Below are positions 1 to 8,448 of a DNA stretch of 64,000 nt, one piece after another. The notes under the pieces are model-generated. The model saw nothing but the letters and a program-made list of their open reading frames with translations. It had not been told where the DNA came from and made no database searches. The translations under genes and the position numbers were made by a program. The stretch is from Planctomycetota bacterium (lineage in GTDB: Bacteria; Planctomycetota; Planctomycetia; Gemmatales; Gemmataceae). The DNA lies in assembly GCA_016873095.1 (NCBI GenBank), contig VGYC01000013.1, forward strand, positions 1-64,000, written 5' to 3'. Numbering within the stretch: position 1 is the stretch's first letter; the number at the start of each line of letters is the position of its first letter.

Positions 1-248
1 CAATATATCCCCGTTTGGTTTGGAGGATGGTCGAAAAATTCTGAAAAAAACTGCAACCGCGGGCTTATTCTTACGAAGTCGAGAGTTCTGCGGGGGAAGA
101 GATTTTTGCCCCTTGGTGAGAACCGAAAAAAGACTGGCTCGTCGTACATCGCAACGGGCTCCCCACGATCACTTCATCCTTGCATGTCGCCGTTGCAGCC
201 GCCACAATATCGCTACATCGGAAAGTAACCAATAACCAGGACGCGATC
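1..248. other. Non-coding left edge and leader of the first gene
   Basis: About 250 bases upstream of the first convincing start codon. The stretch is less GC-rich than the gene it precedes, with A and T runs around positions 35-55. A 71-residue frame can be read through it, but it opens on TTG, has no recognisable domain and runs into the next gene's signal-peptide region. I treat it as leader/promoter sequence and cannot place a promoter confidently. Confidence 0.5.
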
Positions 249-3200
249 ATGAGATTCGCCGCAATTCTCTCCATTGCAGCCTTGACGGTCTCCGCGCTGT
301 TGGCGCAGCCTGCCGGTGATGCGGTGTTGCCCGTCGGCGCCGACGGCAAGCCGCTCAACCTCGATTTCGAGACGGGGACGCTCAAGGACTGGACTGCCGA
401 GGGAGACGCCTTCAAGCTGCAGCCGATCAAGGGGGACACCGTCTTCCCGCGGCGCAACGACAGCAAGAGCCAGCACCAGGGGCAATTCTGGATCGGCACG
501 TACGAGCGTTTCCAGGACAAGCCGATGGGCACGCTGACTTCCATGCCCTTCAAGATCACGCACCCGTGGGCGTCGTTCCTGGTGGGCGGCGGCCCCTGGC
601 CGGAGACCTGCGTCGAGCTGGTCCGCACGGACACCGGCACGGTCTTCTTCCGCGTCTCCGGACTCGAGGAGGAGAATCTGCGGCGCGTTGCCGTGGACTT
701 GCGGCAGTACCTCGGCAAGGAGATGTTCATCCGGCTGGTGGACCGGCACAGCGGGCACTGGGGCCATATCAACTTCGATGACTTCCGCTTCCACAAGGCA
801 GAGCCGAAGGTGCCGCCACGGCCGAAGCATCACCTGCCGCAGGCGCTGGACACGATCAAGTTCGCCGGCTTGCCGCCGAAGAAGGCCGCCGCGGCCATGA
901 CCGTGCCGGACGGCTTCCGGGTGACCCTGTTCGCCGGCGAGCCAGACATCCATCAGCCGATTGCCATGTGCCTGGACGACCGAGGCCGATTGTGGGTCGC
1001 CGAGGGGCACGTCTATCCGCGCCGGCGACCCGACAAGGGGCCGCTGCTGCCGGAAGGCCAATCGGGCGACCGCATCCTGATCTTCGAGGACACCAACAGC
1101 GACGGCGTGTTCGACAAGCGCACGGTCTTCATGGATCGCCTCAATCTCGTCAGCGGTATCGAGGTCGGCTTCGGCGGCGTGTGGATCGGCGCCGCGCCCT
1201 ACCTGATGTTCGTCCCGGCCAAGGATGACCGGCCGGCAGGTCCGCCGCAGATTCTGCTCGACGGCTGGGGCTGGCACGACACGCATGAAACGCTCAATGC
1301 CTTCATCTGGGGGCCGGACGGCTGGCTGTACGGTTGCCACGGCGTGTTCACGCACTCGCGCGTCGGCAAGCCGGGCACGCCGGACGATAAGCGCATCCCG
1401 ATCAATGCCGGAGTCTGGCGCTATCATCCGACGCGGCACGTGTTCGAGGTATTCGCACACGGCACCAGCAACCCGTGGGGCCTCGACTTCAACGACATGG
1501 GGCAGGCGTTCGTCTCCGCCTGCGTGATCCCGCACGCGTTCCACATCATCCAGGGCGGGCGGTATCATCGGCAGGCGGGCGGGCATTTCAATCCGCACAC
1601 CTACGCCGACATCCAGACGATCGCGGATCATCTGCACTGGAGCGGGCCCAACCAGTGGGCGGCCAACAACCGCTCCGGCAGCTTTGGCGGCGGGCACGCC
1701 CACTGCGGGTTGATGATCTACCAGGGCGGGACCTGGCCGGAGAGCTATCGCGATCAGCTCTTCATGGGCAACATCCACGGGCGACGCATCAACATGGACA
1801 TCCTGAAAGCGAAAGGCTCCGGCTATACCGCGTCACACGGCCCGGACCTGCTGCTCGCCAACGATGCCTGGGCGCGGTTCATCAACATGCGCTACGGGCC
1901 GGACGGCAACGTCTATCTCATCGACTGGTACGACAAGCAAGCGTGTCACAGCGGCGACACCAAGATCTGGGACCGCAGCAACGGCCGCCTCTACAAGCTC
2001 AGCTTCCGCGGCACCAAGAAGGCGACGCCCATCAATCTGCAGCTATCCACCGACGCCGAATTGGTTGCACATCAACTGGGCAAGAACGAGTGGCATGTCC
2101 GGCACGCGCGGCGCATCCTGCAAGAACGCGCCGCCGCGAACAAGATCGACGATAAGGCTCGCCGGGCGCTGTCGAACATCGCCTTCAAGCACGAGGATGC
2201 ATCGCGGAGATTGCGCGGCCTGTGGGCGGTACACGCCGCCGGTGGACATGTTCAACCCGGTCTGCAGGACAAGAACGAGTCTGTACGGGCCTGGGCCATT
2301 CAGCTCGCGCTGGCGCCATCCGTGCTGTCGGTGGAGCTGGTCGGCAAGCTCGTCGACCTGGCTGCGAATGATCCCTCGCCGGTCGTGCGGCTCTATCTCG
2401 CCTCGGCTGCTCAGCGCATTCCTCCTTCGGATCGCTGGGACCTTTTGACGAATCTGCTCTCCCACTCCGCCGACGCCGCCGATCAGAACCTGCCGCTGAT
2501 GTACTGGTACGCTGCCGAACCGCTGGCCGCGATCGATCCCGCTCGCGCCCTGGCGCTGGTGCTCAACGGCAAGATTCCGCAACTGCGCGGCTACATGATC
2601 CGCCGAATCGGTGCCGGCGGCGATGCCGCGGGGTTGCTGGTCGATGCCCTCGCCAGGACGCCCGGCGCCGGCGAGCAGCTTACATTCCTCGATGCCATCC
2701 GCGCGGCGCTCAAGGGCCGGCGGCAGGTGACGATGCCGGCCGCCTGGCCGAAGCTCTTCGACAAGCTGAAGGACAGCGACGATGCGCGCGTGCGCCTACA
2801 GGCCGTTTGTCTGGCGGTCACGTTCGGCAACCCCGGCCCCGCCCTGGCGATGGTCAAGCAGCGCGGCAATACCGCCAACCAGGCAGCTGCCATCAGCGCC
2901 CTGCTCGACGCCGGCCATCCAAAGCTGACGCCGGAGCTGCACTGGCTGCTCGACTCGGAGTTGAAGGGAACGCAGGTGCGCCGCCTGGCCCTGCGCGGCC
3001 TGGCGGCGTACGACGACCCGGCGACGCCGCACGAGATCCTGCGACGCTTCCCCGGCTACACGGCCGAGGAACGCATCGATGCGCTCAACACGCTGGCCGC
3101 ACGGCCGCGCTTCGCCAGGGCGCTGCTCGAGGCCATCGGCACGAAGCAGATTGCAAGCAAGGACGTTTCCGCGGAAATCGTACGGCAACTTCGCAACCTC

Positions 3201-4280
3201 AACGACAAGGACGTGAGCGCCCGCATCGCCGAGGTCTGGGGCATCGTCCGCGACACGCCGGCCGAGCGCGCCAAGGTGATGGCGCAGTATCGCAAGCTGC
3301 TCACGTCGCCCGCCAAGAAGACGCCCGACGTGGTGCTGGGCCGGTCGCTCTACTCCAAGACCTGTGCCCAGTGTCACTCTCTGTTCGGCGTTGGCGGCAA
3401 GGTGGGACCGGACATCACCGGGTCCAACCGCGCCAATCTCGATTACCTGCTGGAGAACCTGCTCGACCCGAGCGCCGTCATTCCCAAGGAGTATGCGGCG
3501 TCGATCGTCGAGCTTGCCAGCGGCCGGTTCATCACCGGGATTGTCAAGGAGCAGACCGGCACGGCCGTGACGGTGGCCACCGCCAACGAGGTGCTCACGC
3601 TGCCCAGGGGCGAGATCGACGCGATCAAGGCGACGCCGCAATCCATGATGCCGGACGACCAGTTGAAGCCCTTGTCCGAGCACGAGGTCCGCTCGCTCAT
3701 CGCCTACCTGCAAAGTCCCGTCCAGGTGCCGCTGCGGGCCACGCGCGACAACGTCAAGGACTTCTTCAACGGCAAGGACCTGGCCGGCTGGGACGGCGAC
3801 CCGAAGCTCTGGAAGGTGGACAACGGCGAAATCGTCGGCCGCAGTCCGGGCATCAAGCACAACGAGTTCCTGCGCAGCCACATGAGCGTCGGCGACTTCA
3901 AGCTGTCGCTCAAGGTGAAGCTGGTTCCCGACGCCGGCAACAGCGGCATCCAGTTCCGCAGCGAGGTCTTGCCCGGCGGCGATGTCAAGGGTCCGCAGGC
4001 CGACATTGGCGCCGGCTGGTGGGGCAAGCTCTACGAGGAGCATGGCCGCGGCATCCTCTGGGACAAGTCCGGCGAGCCGCACGTCAAACCCGGCGCCTGG
4101 AACGACTACGTCATCGAGGCCAGGGGCAGCCAGGTCCGCACCTGGATCAACGGCCAGCCCGGCGTGAACATCGATGACGGCAAGCTATCGCGGCGCGGCA
4201 TCATCGCCTTGCAGATTCACGAGGGGCCGGCGATGGAGGTGCGCTTCAAGGAATTGCGGCTGGAGGTGATCGGGGAATAA
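249..4280 (+). CDS. Secreted PVC-type dehydrogenase with HEAT repeats, c-type haem motif and C-terminal DUF1080 domain
   Basis: A 1343-residue exported protein of the PVC (Planctomycetes-Verrucomicrobia) membrane-bound dehydrogenase type. The ATG at 249 is chosen because it opens directly into a signal peptide (MRFAAILSIAALTVSALLAQ); the frame is open further upstream without signal-like sequence. In order: an N-terminal jelly-roll-like segment (about residues 30-185), a beta-propeller sugar-dehydrogenase-like region (about 210-600), a HEAT/armadillo-like helical region (about 620-1010), a cytochrome c-like domain with the haem-attachment motif CAQCH at 1039-1043, and a DUF1080 (3-keto-disaccharide hydrolase-like) domain from about 1166 to the end. 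The inferred role is periplasmic oxidation and processing of a carbohydrate, with electrons leaving through the haem. Family assignment is firm; the substrate is unknown. Fusion of the DUF1080 domain to the dehydrogenase is the notable feature. Confidence 0.9.
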   Translation: MRFAAILSIAALTVSALLAQPAGDAVLPVGADGKPLNLDFETGTLKDWTAEGDAFKLQPIKGDTVFPRRNDSKSQHQGQFWIGTYERFQDKPMGTLTSMPFKITHPWASFLVGGGPWPETCVELVRTDTGTVFFRVSGLEEENLRRVAVDLRQYLGKEMFIRLVDRHSGHWGHINFDDFRFHKAEPKVPPRPKHHLPQALDTIKFAGLPPKKAAAAMTVPDGFRVTLFAGEPDIHQPIAMCLDDRGRLWVAEGHVYPRRRPDKGPLLPEGQSGDRILIFEDTNSDGVFDKRTVFMDRLNLVSGIEVGFGGVWIGAAPYLMFVPAKDDRPAGPPQILLDGWGWHDTHETLNAFIWGPDGWLYGCHGVFTHSRVGKPGTPDDKRIPINAGVWRYHPTRHVFEVFAHGTSNPWGLDFNDMGQAFVSACVIPHAFHIIQGGRYHRQAGGHFNPHTYADIQTIADHLHWSGPNQWAANNRSGSFGGGHAHCGLMIYQGGTWPESYRDQLFMGNIHGRRINMDILKAKGSGYTASHGPDLLLANDAWARFINMRYGPDGNVYLIDWYDKQACHSGDTKIWDRSNGRLYKLSFRGTKKATPINLQLSTDAELVAHQLGKNEWHVRHARRILQERAAANKIDDKARRALSNIAFKHEDASRRLRGLWAVHAAGGHVQPGLQDKNESVRAWAIQLALAPSVLSVELVGKLVDLAANDPSPVVRLYLASAAQRIPPSDRWDLLTNLLSHSADAADQNLPLMYWYAAEPLAAIDPARALALVLNGKIPQLRGYMIRRIGAGGDAAGLLVDALARTPGAGEQLTFLDAIRAALKGRRQVTMPAAWPKLFDKLKDSDDARVRLQAVCLAVTFGNPGPALAMVKQRGNTANQAAAISALLDAGHPKLTPELHWLLDSELKGTQVRRLALRGLAAYDDPATPHEILRRFPGYTAEERIDALNTLAARPRFARALLEAIGTKQIASKDVSAEIVRQLRNLNDKDVSARIAEVWGIVRDTPAERAKVMAQYRKLLTSPAKKTPDVVLGRSLYSKTCAQCHSLFGVGGKVGPDITGSNRANLDYLLENLLDPSAVIPKEYAASIVELASGRFITGIVKEQTGTAVTVATANEVLTLPRGEIDAIKATPQSMMPDDQLKPLSEHEVRSLIAYLQSPVQVPLRATRDNVKDFFNGKDLAGWDGDPKLWKVDNGEIVGRSPGIKHNEFLRSHMSVGDFKLSLKVKLVPDAGNSGIQFRSEVLPGGDVKGPQADIGAGWWGKLYEEHGRGILWDKSGEPHVKPGAWNDYVIEARGSQVRTWINGQPGVNIDDGKLSRRGIIALQIHEGPAMEVRFKELRLEVIGE

Positions 4281-4290
4281 CGAGATCGTG

Positions 4291-4341
4291 GGGCAGGTTG
4301 CCAACCTGCCATCAGCGGCTACGGCAGGTCGGCGACCTACC
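4291..4341. repeat. Paired palindromes of a dispersed repeat, probable bidirectional terminator
   Basis: Two short hairpins lie head to tail between convergent genes. The first has 8-bp perfect arms (4292-4299 and 4303-4310, GGCAGGTT/AACCTGCC). The second has near-perfect arms at 4323-4341 (GGCAGGTC/GACCTACC). Their similarity to each other suggests a dispersed repeat. Placed just after the stop codon of the dehydrogenase and just before that of the protease, they could end transcripts from both sides. Neither has a clear T-run. Confidence 0.45.
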
Positions 4342-4365
4342 CACGTTGCAACGTTTCAACACGCC

Positions 4366-4800
4366 CTAGAAGATCTCCAGCATGTGCTCGCCGCCGTGTG
4401 CCGGGTTGCCGATGAGCCGTTGGCCGACGGGGTCGATGACGAAGTCGAGTCCTTCCAGCGGCAACTGGCCGATGACCACCGGGCAGTCACTTGGAACTTC
4501 GGCCACGTCCACGGTGCAGTCACGCCCCTGAATCGTCAAGCGCACGGCCTCGTAGATGCCCGTCTCGGAGTAGCCGGCGCTGGTCCGCACCCGGCGATTG
4601 CGAACGTGCCGCAAGCCAAGCTGATCGATCAAGGAGCGCGGCAACGACAACATCGTGGCGCCGGTATCGACCAGCGCGTCGGGCACTTCAACCGTTCTTA
4701 CCTGGTCGGCAGGAAGGTTGCCCTGTTGAGCATTGTACAGGTCCACAAGATGCTCAATCTTCGCAGACACCAGCACCTTACCCATGACCGCATTCTCCAT
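4366..4800 (-). CDS. Retropepsin-like (clan AA) aspartic protease domain protein
   Basis: A 144-residue cytoplasmic-looking protein with the signature of single-domain aspartyl proteases: VDTGATMLSLP, containing the catalytic D-T-G, followed by a hydrophobic-hydrophobic-glycine stretch near VVIGQLPLEGLDFVID. Such proteins act as homodimers, one Asp per subunit; the substrate is unknown. The ATG at 4800 is preferred over an upstream in-frame ATG at 4818 because GGAGGG sits eight bases before it. No signal peptide is visible. It stands alone, convergent with the dehydrogenase gene and divergent from the spermidine-synthase-like gene. Bacterial homologues are usually annotated only as 'clan AA aspartic protease'. 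Confidence 0.8.
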   Translation of the reverse strand: MENAVMGKVLVSAKIEHLVDLYNAQQGNLPADQVRTVEVPDALVDTGATMLSLPRSLIDQLGLRHVRNRRVRTSAGYSETGIYEAVRLTIQGRDCTVDVAEVPSDCPVVIGQLPLEGLDFVIDPVGQRLIGNPAHGGEHMLEIF

Positions 4801-5236
4801 GGCGTGTGCCCTCCACATCCGCGCTCCAAGGTTTCGCGCCGCTCTGGTTATTTCTTGATCCGTGCCATCCGTGAAATCCGTGGTCGCATTGTCTTGCGCA
4901 TCTTCCTGATCGTAGTTGCGGCTCGGCCGCGCTGTGTTTCTGTGGTTCGCGACGGACCTGCGACCTTGGGTTGGATTGTAACTTGCCCCGCCCGGCCAAA
5001 ACCTTTTCCCGCACCACGTCGTAACAGATTCATCGGCGCCGCCGGCGCGGTCCGGATTGCGTTCTTGTCGGGGCGGTTACAAACCGGCTCCACATTCGTT
5101 CGCACTGGCGTTCCCTCGCATCCAGGCTCTTGCCAGGGAGCGAGGTTCTCGACTTTTGGCGGAGAGTCTCTAATAAGAATACTTCTGCCAGCGAGCGCAC
5201 TGTAACCGAAGCTCAATTGCCCATGGAGGTTGTGCC
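4801..5236. other. 436-base intergenic region with a candidate dispersed repeat
   Basis: Region between divergent genes. No convincing gene is seen. Around 4850-4885 the sequence has a periodic structure (ATCCGTGCCATCCGTGAAAT followed by CCGTGGT) that looks like a dispersed repeat. The right half is expected to hold the promoter of the spermidine-synthase-like gene. A weak AT-rich candidate -10 lies near 5170-5182 (TAATAAGAATACTT) without a good -35. Confidence 0.4.
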
Positions 5237-8044
5237 TTGGCCCTGCCGCTGTTTGCCTTGACGCTCTTCGTCTCTGCCTTCCTGCTCTTTCTCGTGCAGC
5301 CGATGATCGGCAAGCTGATCCTGCCCAAGCTGGGCGGCACGCCACAGGTGTGGAACACGTGCATGGTCTTCTTCCAGGCAGCCCTGCTGGCCGGCTATGC
5401 CTACACGCACACGGTCAGCACCAAGCTGCCGACCCGCAAGCAACTGCTCATTCATGCCGTGCTGCTGTTCATCCCGTGCGTGTTCCTGTTCATGATCTTC
5501 GCGCAGCCGTTCAGCGTGACCGGCTTCTTGCCGCCTCCCGGGGCCAACCCGATACCGTATACGCTGGTGCAGTTGACGTTGCTGGTCGGCCTGCCATTCT
5601 TCGTGGTGGCGACAACGGCGCCGCTGCTGCAGAAGTGGTTCGGGTATACGGGCCATCCCGCCGCCAAGGACCCGTACTTCCTTTACGGCGCCAGCAACCT
5701 GGGCAGCATGCTGTCCCTGCTCGCGTATCCGTTCTTGATCGAGCCGTACGTCTTGCTGAGCAATCAGGCATGGGTATGGGCGTTCAGCTACCTGCTGCTC
5801 CTGGGGCTGGTGCTGCTGTGCGTGCTTCTGGTGTGGCAGAGCCTGGGCGCGGCACGCCTGGCCGGCGCGGGCGGTCCGGTGGTGGACGTGCCGCCGACTC
5901 CGGAGATGCAGGTGCCGCCGGACAGTGCTCCCGCTGCGGCGGCAGCGCCGGCCACGCCGACGCCCGAAACCGCCATCAAGAAGCCGTCGAAGATCCCGAC
6001 CAGACCGTCCGGCAAGGACGCGGAGGTGCCGAGTGCGCCGCACGCCACCGACGAGGTGACGACCTACCGCAAGCTGCGCTGGGTCGGCCTGGCGGCGGTC
6101 CCCTCCAGCCTCATGCTCGGCGTGACCACGCACATCACGACGGACCTGTCGCCGATCCCGCTCATCTGGCTCCTGGGGCTGTCGCTGTATCTGCTGTCGT
6201 TCATCCTGGTATTTGCCAAGTGGCCGGTCGTGTGGACGGAAAAGCCGCACACGTTCATGCTCTACTTGCAGCCGGTGGCGCTGGGGCTGATGATCTTCAT
6301 GGACTTCCTGGCGACCAAGGAGCACAACCTGACCGCCATGGTCATCTTCCTGATGCTGGGCTTCTTCTGGACGACGATGGTCTGTCACGGCGAGCTGGCT
6401 CGCGACCGGCCGAGCACCAAGCATCTCACCGAGTTCTACCTGATGATGTCGGTCGGCGGCGTGGTCGGCGGCATCTTCAATGGGCTGATCGCTCCGATCC
6501 TGTTCCCATCGATCTGGGAGTTTCCGATCGCCGTGGCGGCGGCGTGCTTCCTGCGGCCGACGCTCAAGGACGGCGGCTGGGTGGATGACGTGGTCAGCAA
6601 CAACTTCATGGAGGCAACGCCGGTCCATCATCCCAAGAAGGGCAAGCACCAGCCGCGCTCCATCGCCAAGGCCGACGCCAATCCGTCGTTTCATTACATG
6701 ATGGATGTGGTCCTGGGCGGCGGCATGCTGGTTGTGCTGTTCGCGCTGTTGATGGTGGTGTTCCCGTCGGCGGTCGATCTCAACCAGATGGGCAAGGATC
6801 CGCGTGGCCGCTGGTACTTCATCATGTTCGGCTTGCCGCTGATGGTGGCGTGCTTCTTCTATGGCCGGCCGCTGCGTTTCGGGCTGGCGGTCACATCGGT
6901 GCTGCTGGTCAGCGCGGTGCATGCCGGCGAGGGGCGCGACGCCATCTATGCCGGCCGCAGCTATTTCGGCGTCATTCGTGTCTTTCGCCAGGCGCAGCGC
7001 ATGCCCGACTCCAAGGGCGACACCAAGATCCACACCTACACGCAGCTCCTGCACGGCACGACGGACCACGGCATGAACTTTTCCCGGCCGAAGGACAAGA
7101 CGCGGTGGCACAACCCCGAAGAGGACTACAGCCGGCTGGCGACGACCTACTATCACCAGCTCGGGCCCGCCGGCCGCGGCATGCAGAAGTTCAACTGGTT
7201 CGGCGACAAGGTGAACTATTACAACTCGGATGCGCGCATGCCGGCGTCGCTGGTCGGCCTGGGCGCCGCCAGCGCCCTGGTCAACCTGCCGACGGCCGAG
7301 CTGACCGGCATGTGGTCCGAGCCGCCCTACGCCACCATCGGCCTGGGGACCGGAACCATGGCCTCGTACGGCCGGCCGTTCCAGCACGTCCACTTTTACG
7401 AGATCGACAACGTCATCAAGAACCTGTCGCTCGGCTCCAACAACACCTTCAGTTACCTCAAGGATGCGAAAAAGCGCGGCTCCGAGGTCCAGGTGTTCAT
7501 GGGGGACGCCCGCACGCGCATGGCCCAGCCCTATCAGAACTTCACCGAGCTTCCCGACACCGGAGGCGGGCCGGACGGCTTCTACCATCTCATGGTCGTG
7601 GATGCCTTCAGCTCGGATGCCATCCCGGTGCACCTGATCACCAAGGAAGCGATCGCCATGTACTTCAAGAAGCTGGTTCCCGAGGGCATCCTGTGCGTGC
7701 ACACCTCGAACCGGCACGTGGACCTGGTGAAGGTGGTGGCCGACGTGACCGATTCGCTGGGCTTCAAGTGCAAGCGCGGCCATGACCAGGCGCCGGGCGG
7801 TCGCGGCATGGGCCAGTACACTTCCGAATGGGTGCTGATTGCCCGTGAGCAGAAGGATCTCGACGAGATCGTCGAGCCGGCCGACTACACCGAGAAGCTT
7901 CGCCAGGCCGCCCGCAACGACGCCGGCAACATCGACCCGAACGAGCCCTATTTCAACGTGCCCACGCCCAGCCCGCGTAGCGACTACCTGTGGACGGACG
8001 ACTATTCCAACCTCATCGCCGTCCTCCGCCGCCGCGGCGGCTAG
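5237..8044 (+). CDS. Membrane protein fused to a spermidine-synthase-like methyltransferase-fold domain
   Basis: A 935-residue protein with many hydrophobic segments in its N-terminal two thirds (first at about residues 2-18, then further spans to about residue 560), followed by a Rossmann-type spermidine synthase-like domain. The nucleotide-binding glycine motif GLGTGT lies near residue 701 and VVDAFSSDAIPVHL near 790. The start is TTG at 5237: it has GGAGGT six bases upstream, and the nearby ATG at 5223 is in another frame. Similar fused proteins are widespread and annotated 'fused MFS/spermidine synthase'; whether they make polyamines is unproven. A low-complexity Pro/Ala-rich linker (about residues 215-270) separates two membrane blocks. 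It is followed by a strong hairpin terminator. Confidence 0.85.
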   Translation: MALPLFALTLFVSAFLLFLVQPMIGKLILPKLGGTPQVWNTCMVFFQAALLAGYAYTHTVSTKLPTRKQLLIHAVLLFIPCVFLFMIFAQPFSVTGFLPPPGANPIPYTLVQLTLLVGLPFFVVATTAPLLQKWFGYTGHPAAKDPYFLYGASNLGSMLSLLAYPFLIEPYVLLSNQAWVWAFSYLLLLGLVLLCVLLVWQSLGAARLAGAGGPVVDVPPTPEMQVPPDSAPAAAAAPATPTPETAIKKPSKIPTRPSGKDAEVPSAPHATDEVTTYRKLRWVGLAAVPSSLMLGVTTHITTDLSPIPLIWLLGLSLYLLSFILVFAKWPVVWTEKPHTFMLYLQPVALGLMIFMDFLATKEHNLTAMVIFLMLGFFWTTMVCHGELARDRPSTKHLTEFYLMMSVGGVVGGIFNGLIAPILFPSIWEFPIAVAAACFLRPTLKDGGWVDDVVSNNFMEATPVHHPKKGKHQPRSIAKADANPSFHYMMDVVLGGGMLVVLFALLMVVFPSAVDLNQMGKDPRGRWYFIMFGLPLMVACFFYGRPLRFGLAVTSVLLVSAVHAGEGRDAIYAGRSYFGVIRVFRQAQRMPDSKGDTKIHTYTQLLHGTTDHGMNFSRPKDKTRWHNPEEDYSRLATTYYHQLGPAGRGMQKFNWFGDKVNYYNSDARMPASLVGLGAASALVNLPTAELTGMWSEPPYATIGLGTGTMASYGRPFQHVHFYEIDNVIKNLSLGSNNTFSYLKDAKKRGSEVQVFMGDARTRMAQPYQNFTELPDTGGGPDGFYHLMVVDAFSSDAIPVHLITKEAIAMYFKKLVPEGILCVHTSNRHVDLVKVVADVTDSLGFKCKRGHDQAPGGRGMGQYTSEWVLIAREQKDLDEIVEPADYTEKLRQAARNDAGNIDPNEPYFNVPTPSPRSDYLWTDDYSNLIAVLRRRGG

Positions 8045-8070
8045 TTCGGACAAGCGTGATCGAGTTCGCC

Positions 8071-8118
8071 TGGCGGTTTCGCGCACTTCATCCCGCGCGA
8101 AACCGCCAAGCGTCTTTT
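8071..8118 (+). terminator. Rho-independent terminator after the spermidine-synthase-like gene
   Basis: Perfect 14-bp inverted repeat (8071-8084 TGGCGGTTTCGCGC and 8095-8108) with a 10-base loop, followed by AGCGTCTTTT. It lies 26 bases after the stop codon at 8044. The GCGGTTTCGC core is shared with the palindrome at 47998-48024. Confidence 0.8.
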
Positions 8119-8448
8119 CAGCACGCATGTCCGGAGCCCACTCTTGCTTGACGGCCGCGTGCGGTAGCCAGCCGCACAGACATGTAAAGGGTAATATCGA
8201 GCTATATCGCCGCGTGTGTTAGCTTTGTGGTCGGCAGCTCCAGCCATCCGTCGCCACTCTTGCACTGGCACGACATCTTCTTTTCGATTGCCAGCACGTT
8301 TTTTCTTGGTTAGGCTTATCCACACGTGAGGCGCGGTAGCGTCAGCGGCAATTGAGAGAATAGTGATCAACGCCCGTTGCATGACGCAGGATAACTCACG
8401 ATCACGTAGCGGATCCTTGCTCATCACATTTGTGAAATTGAGAGGCGC
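8119..8448. other. Intergenic stretch, no gene recognised
   Basis: About 330 bases between the terminator and the next gene. Base composition is more AT-rich than the surroundings. Frames on the minus strand can be read here only as an extension of an antisense shadow of the following gene. I see no RNA gene or clear promoter. Confidence 0.4.

Noticed and set aside
20-235. 71-codon frame at the left edge
   Set aside because: TTG start, unstructured basic sequence, overlaps the leader of the first gene.
2796-4082. Minus-strand frame of 428 codons inside the dehydrogenase gene
   Set aside because: Composition-driven antisense shadow; the plus-strand gene has clear domains throughout.
5213-8128. 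Long minus-strand frame of 971 codons opposite the spermidine-synthase-like gene
   Set aside because: His/Arg/Gln-rich shadow with no domain; produced by GC-rich codon bias of the real gene.
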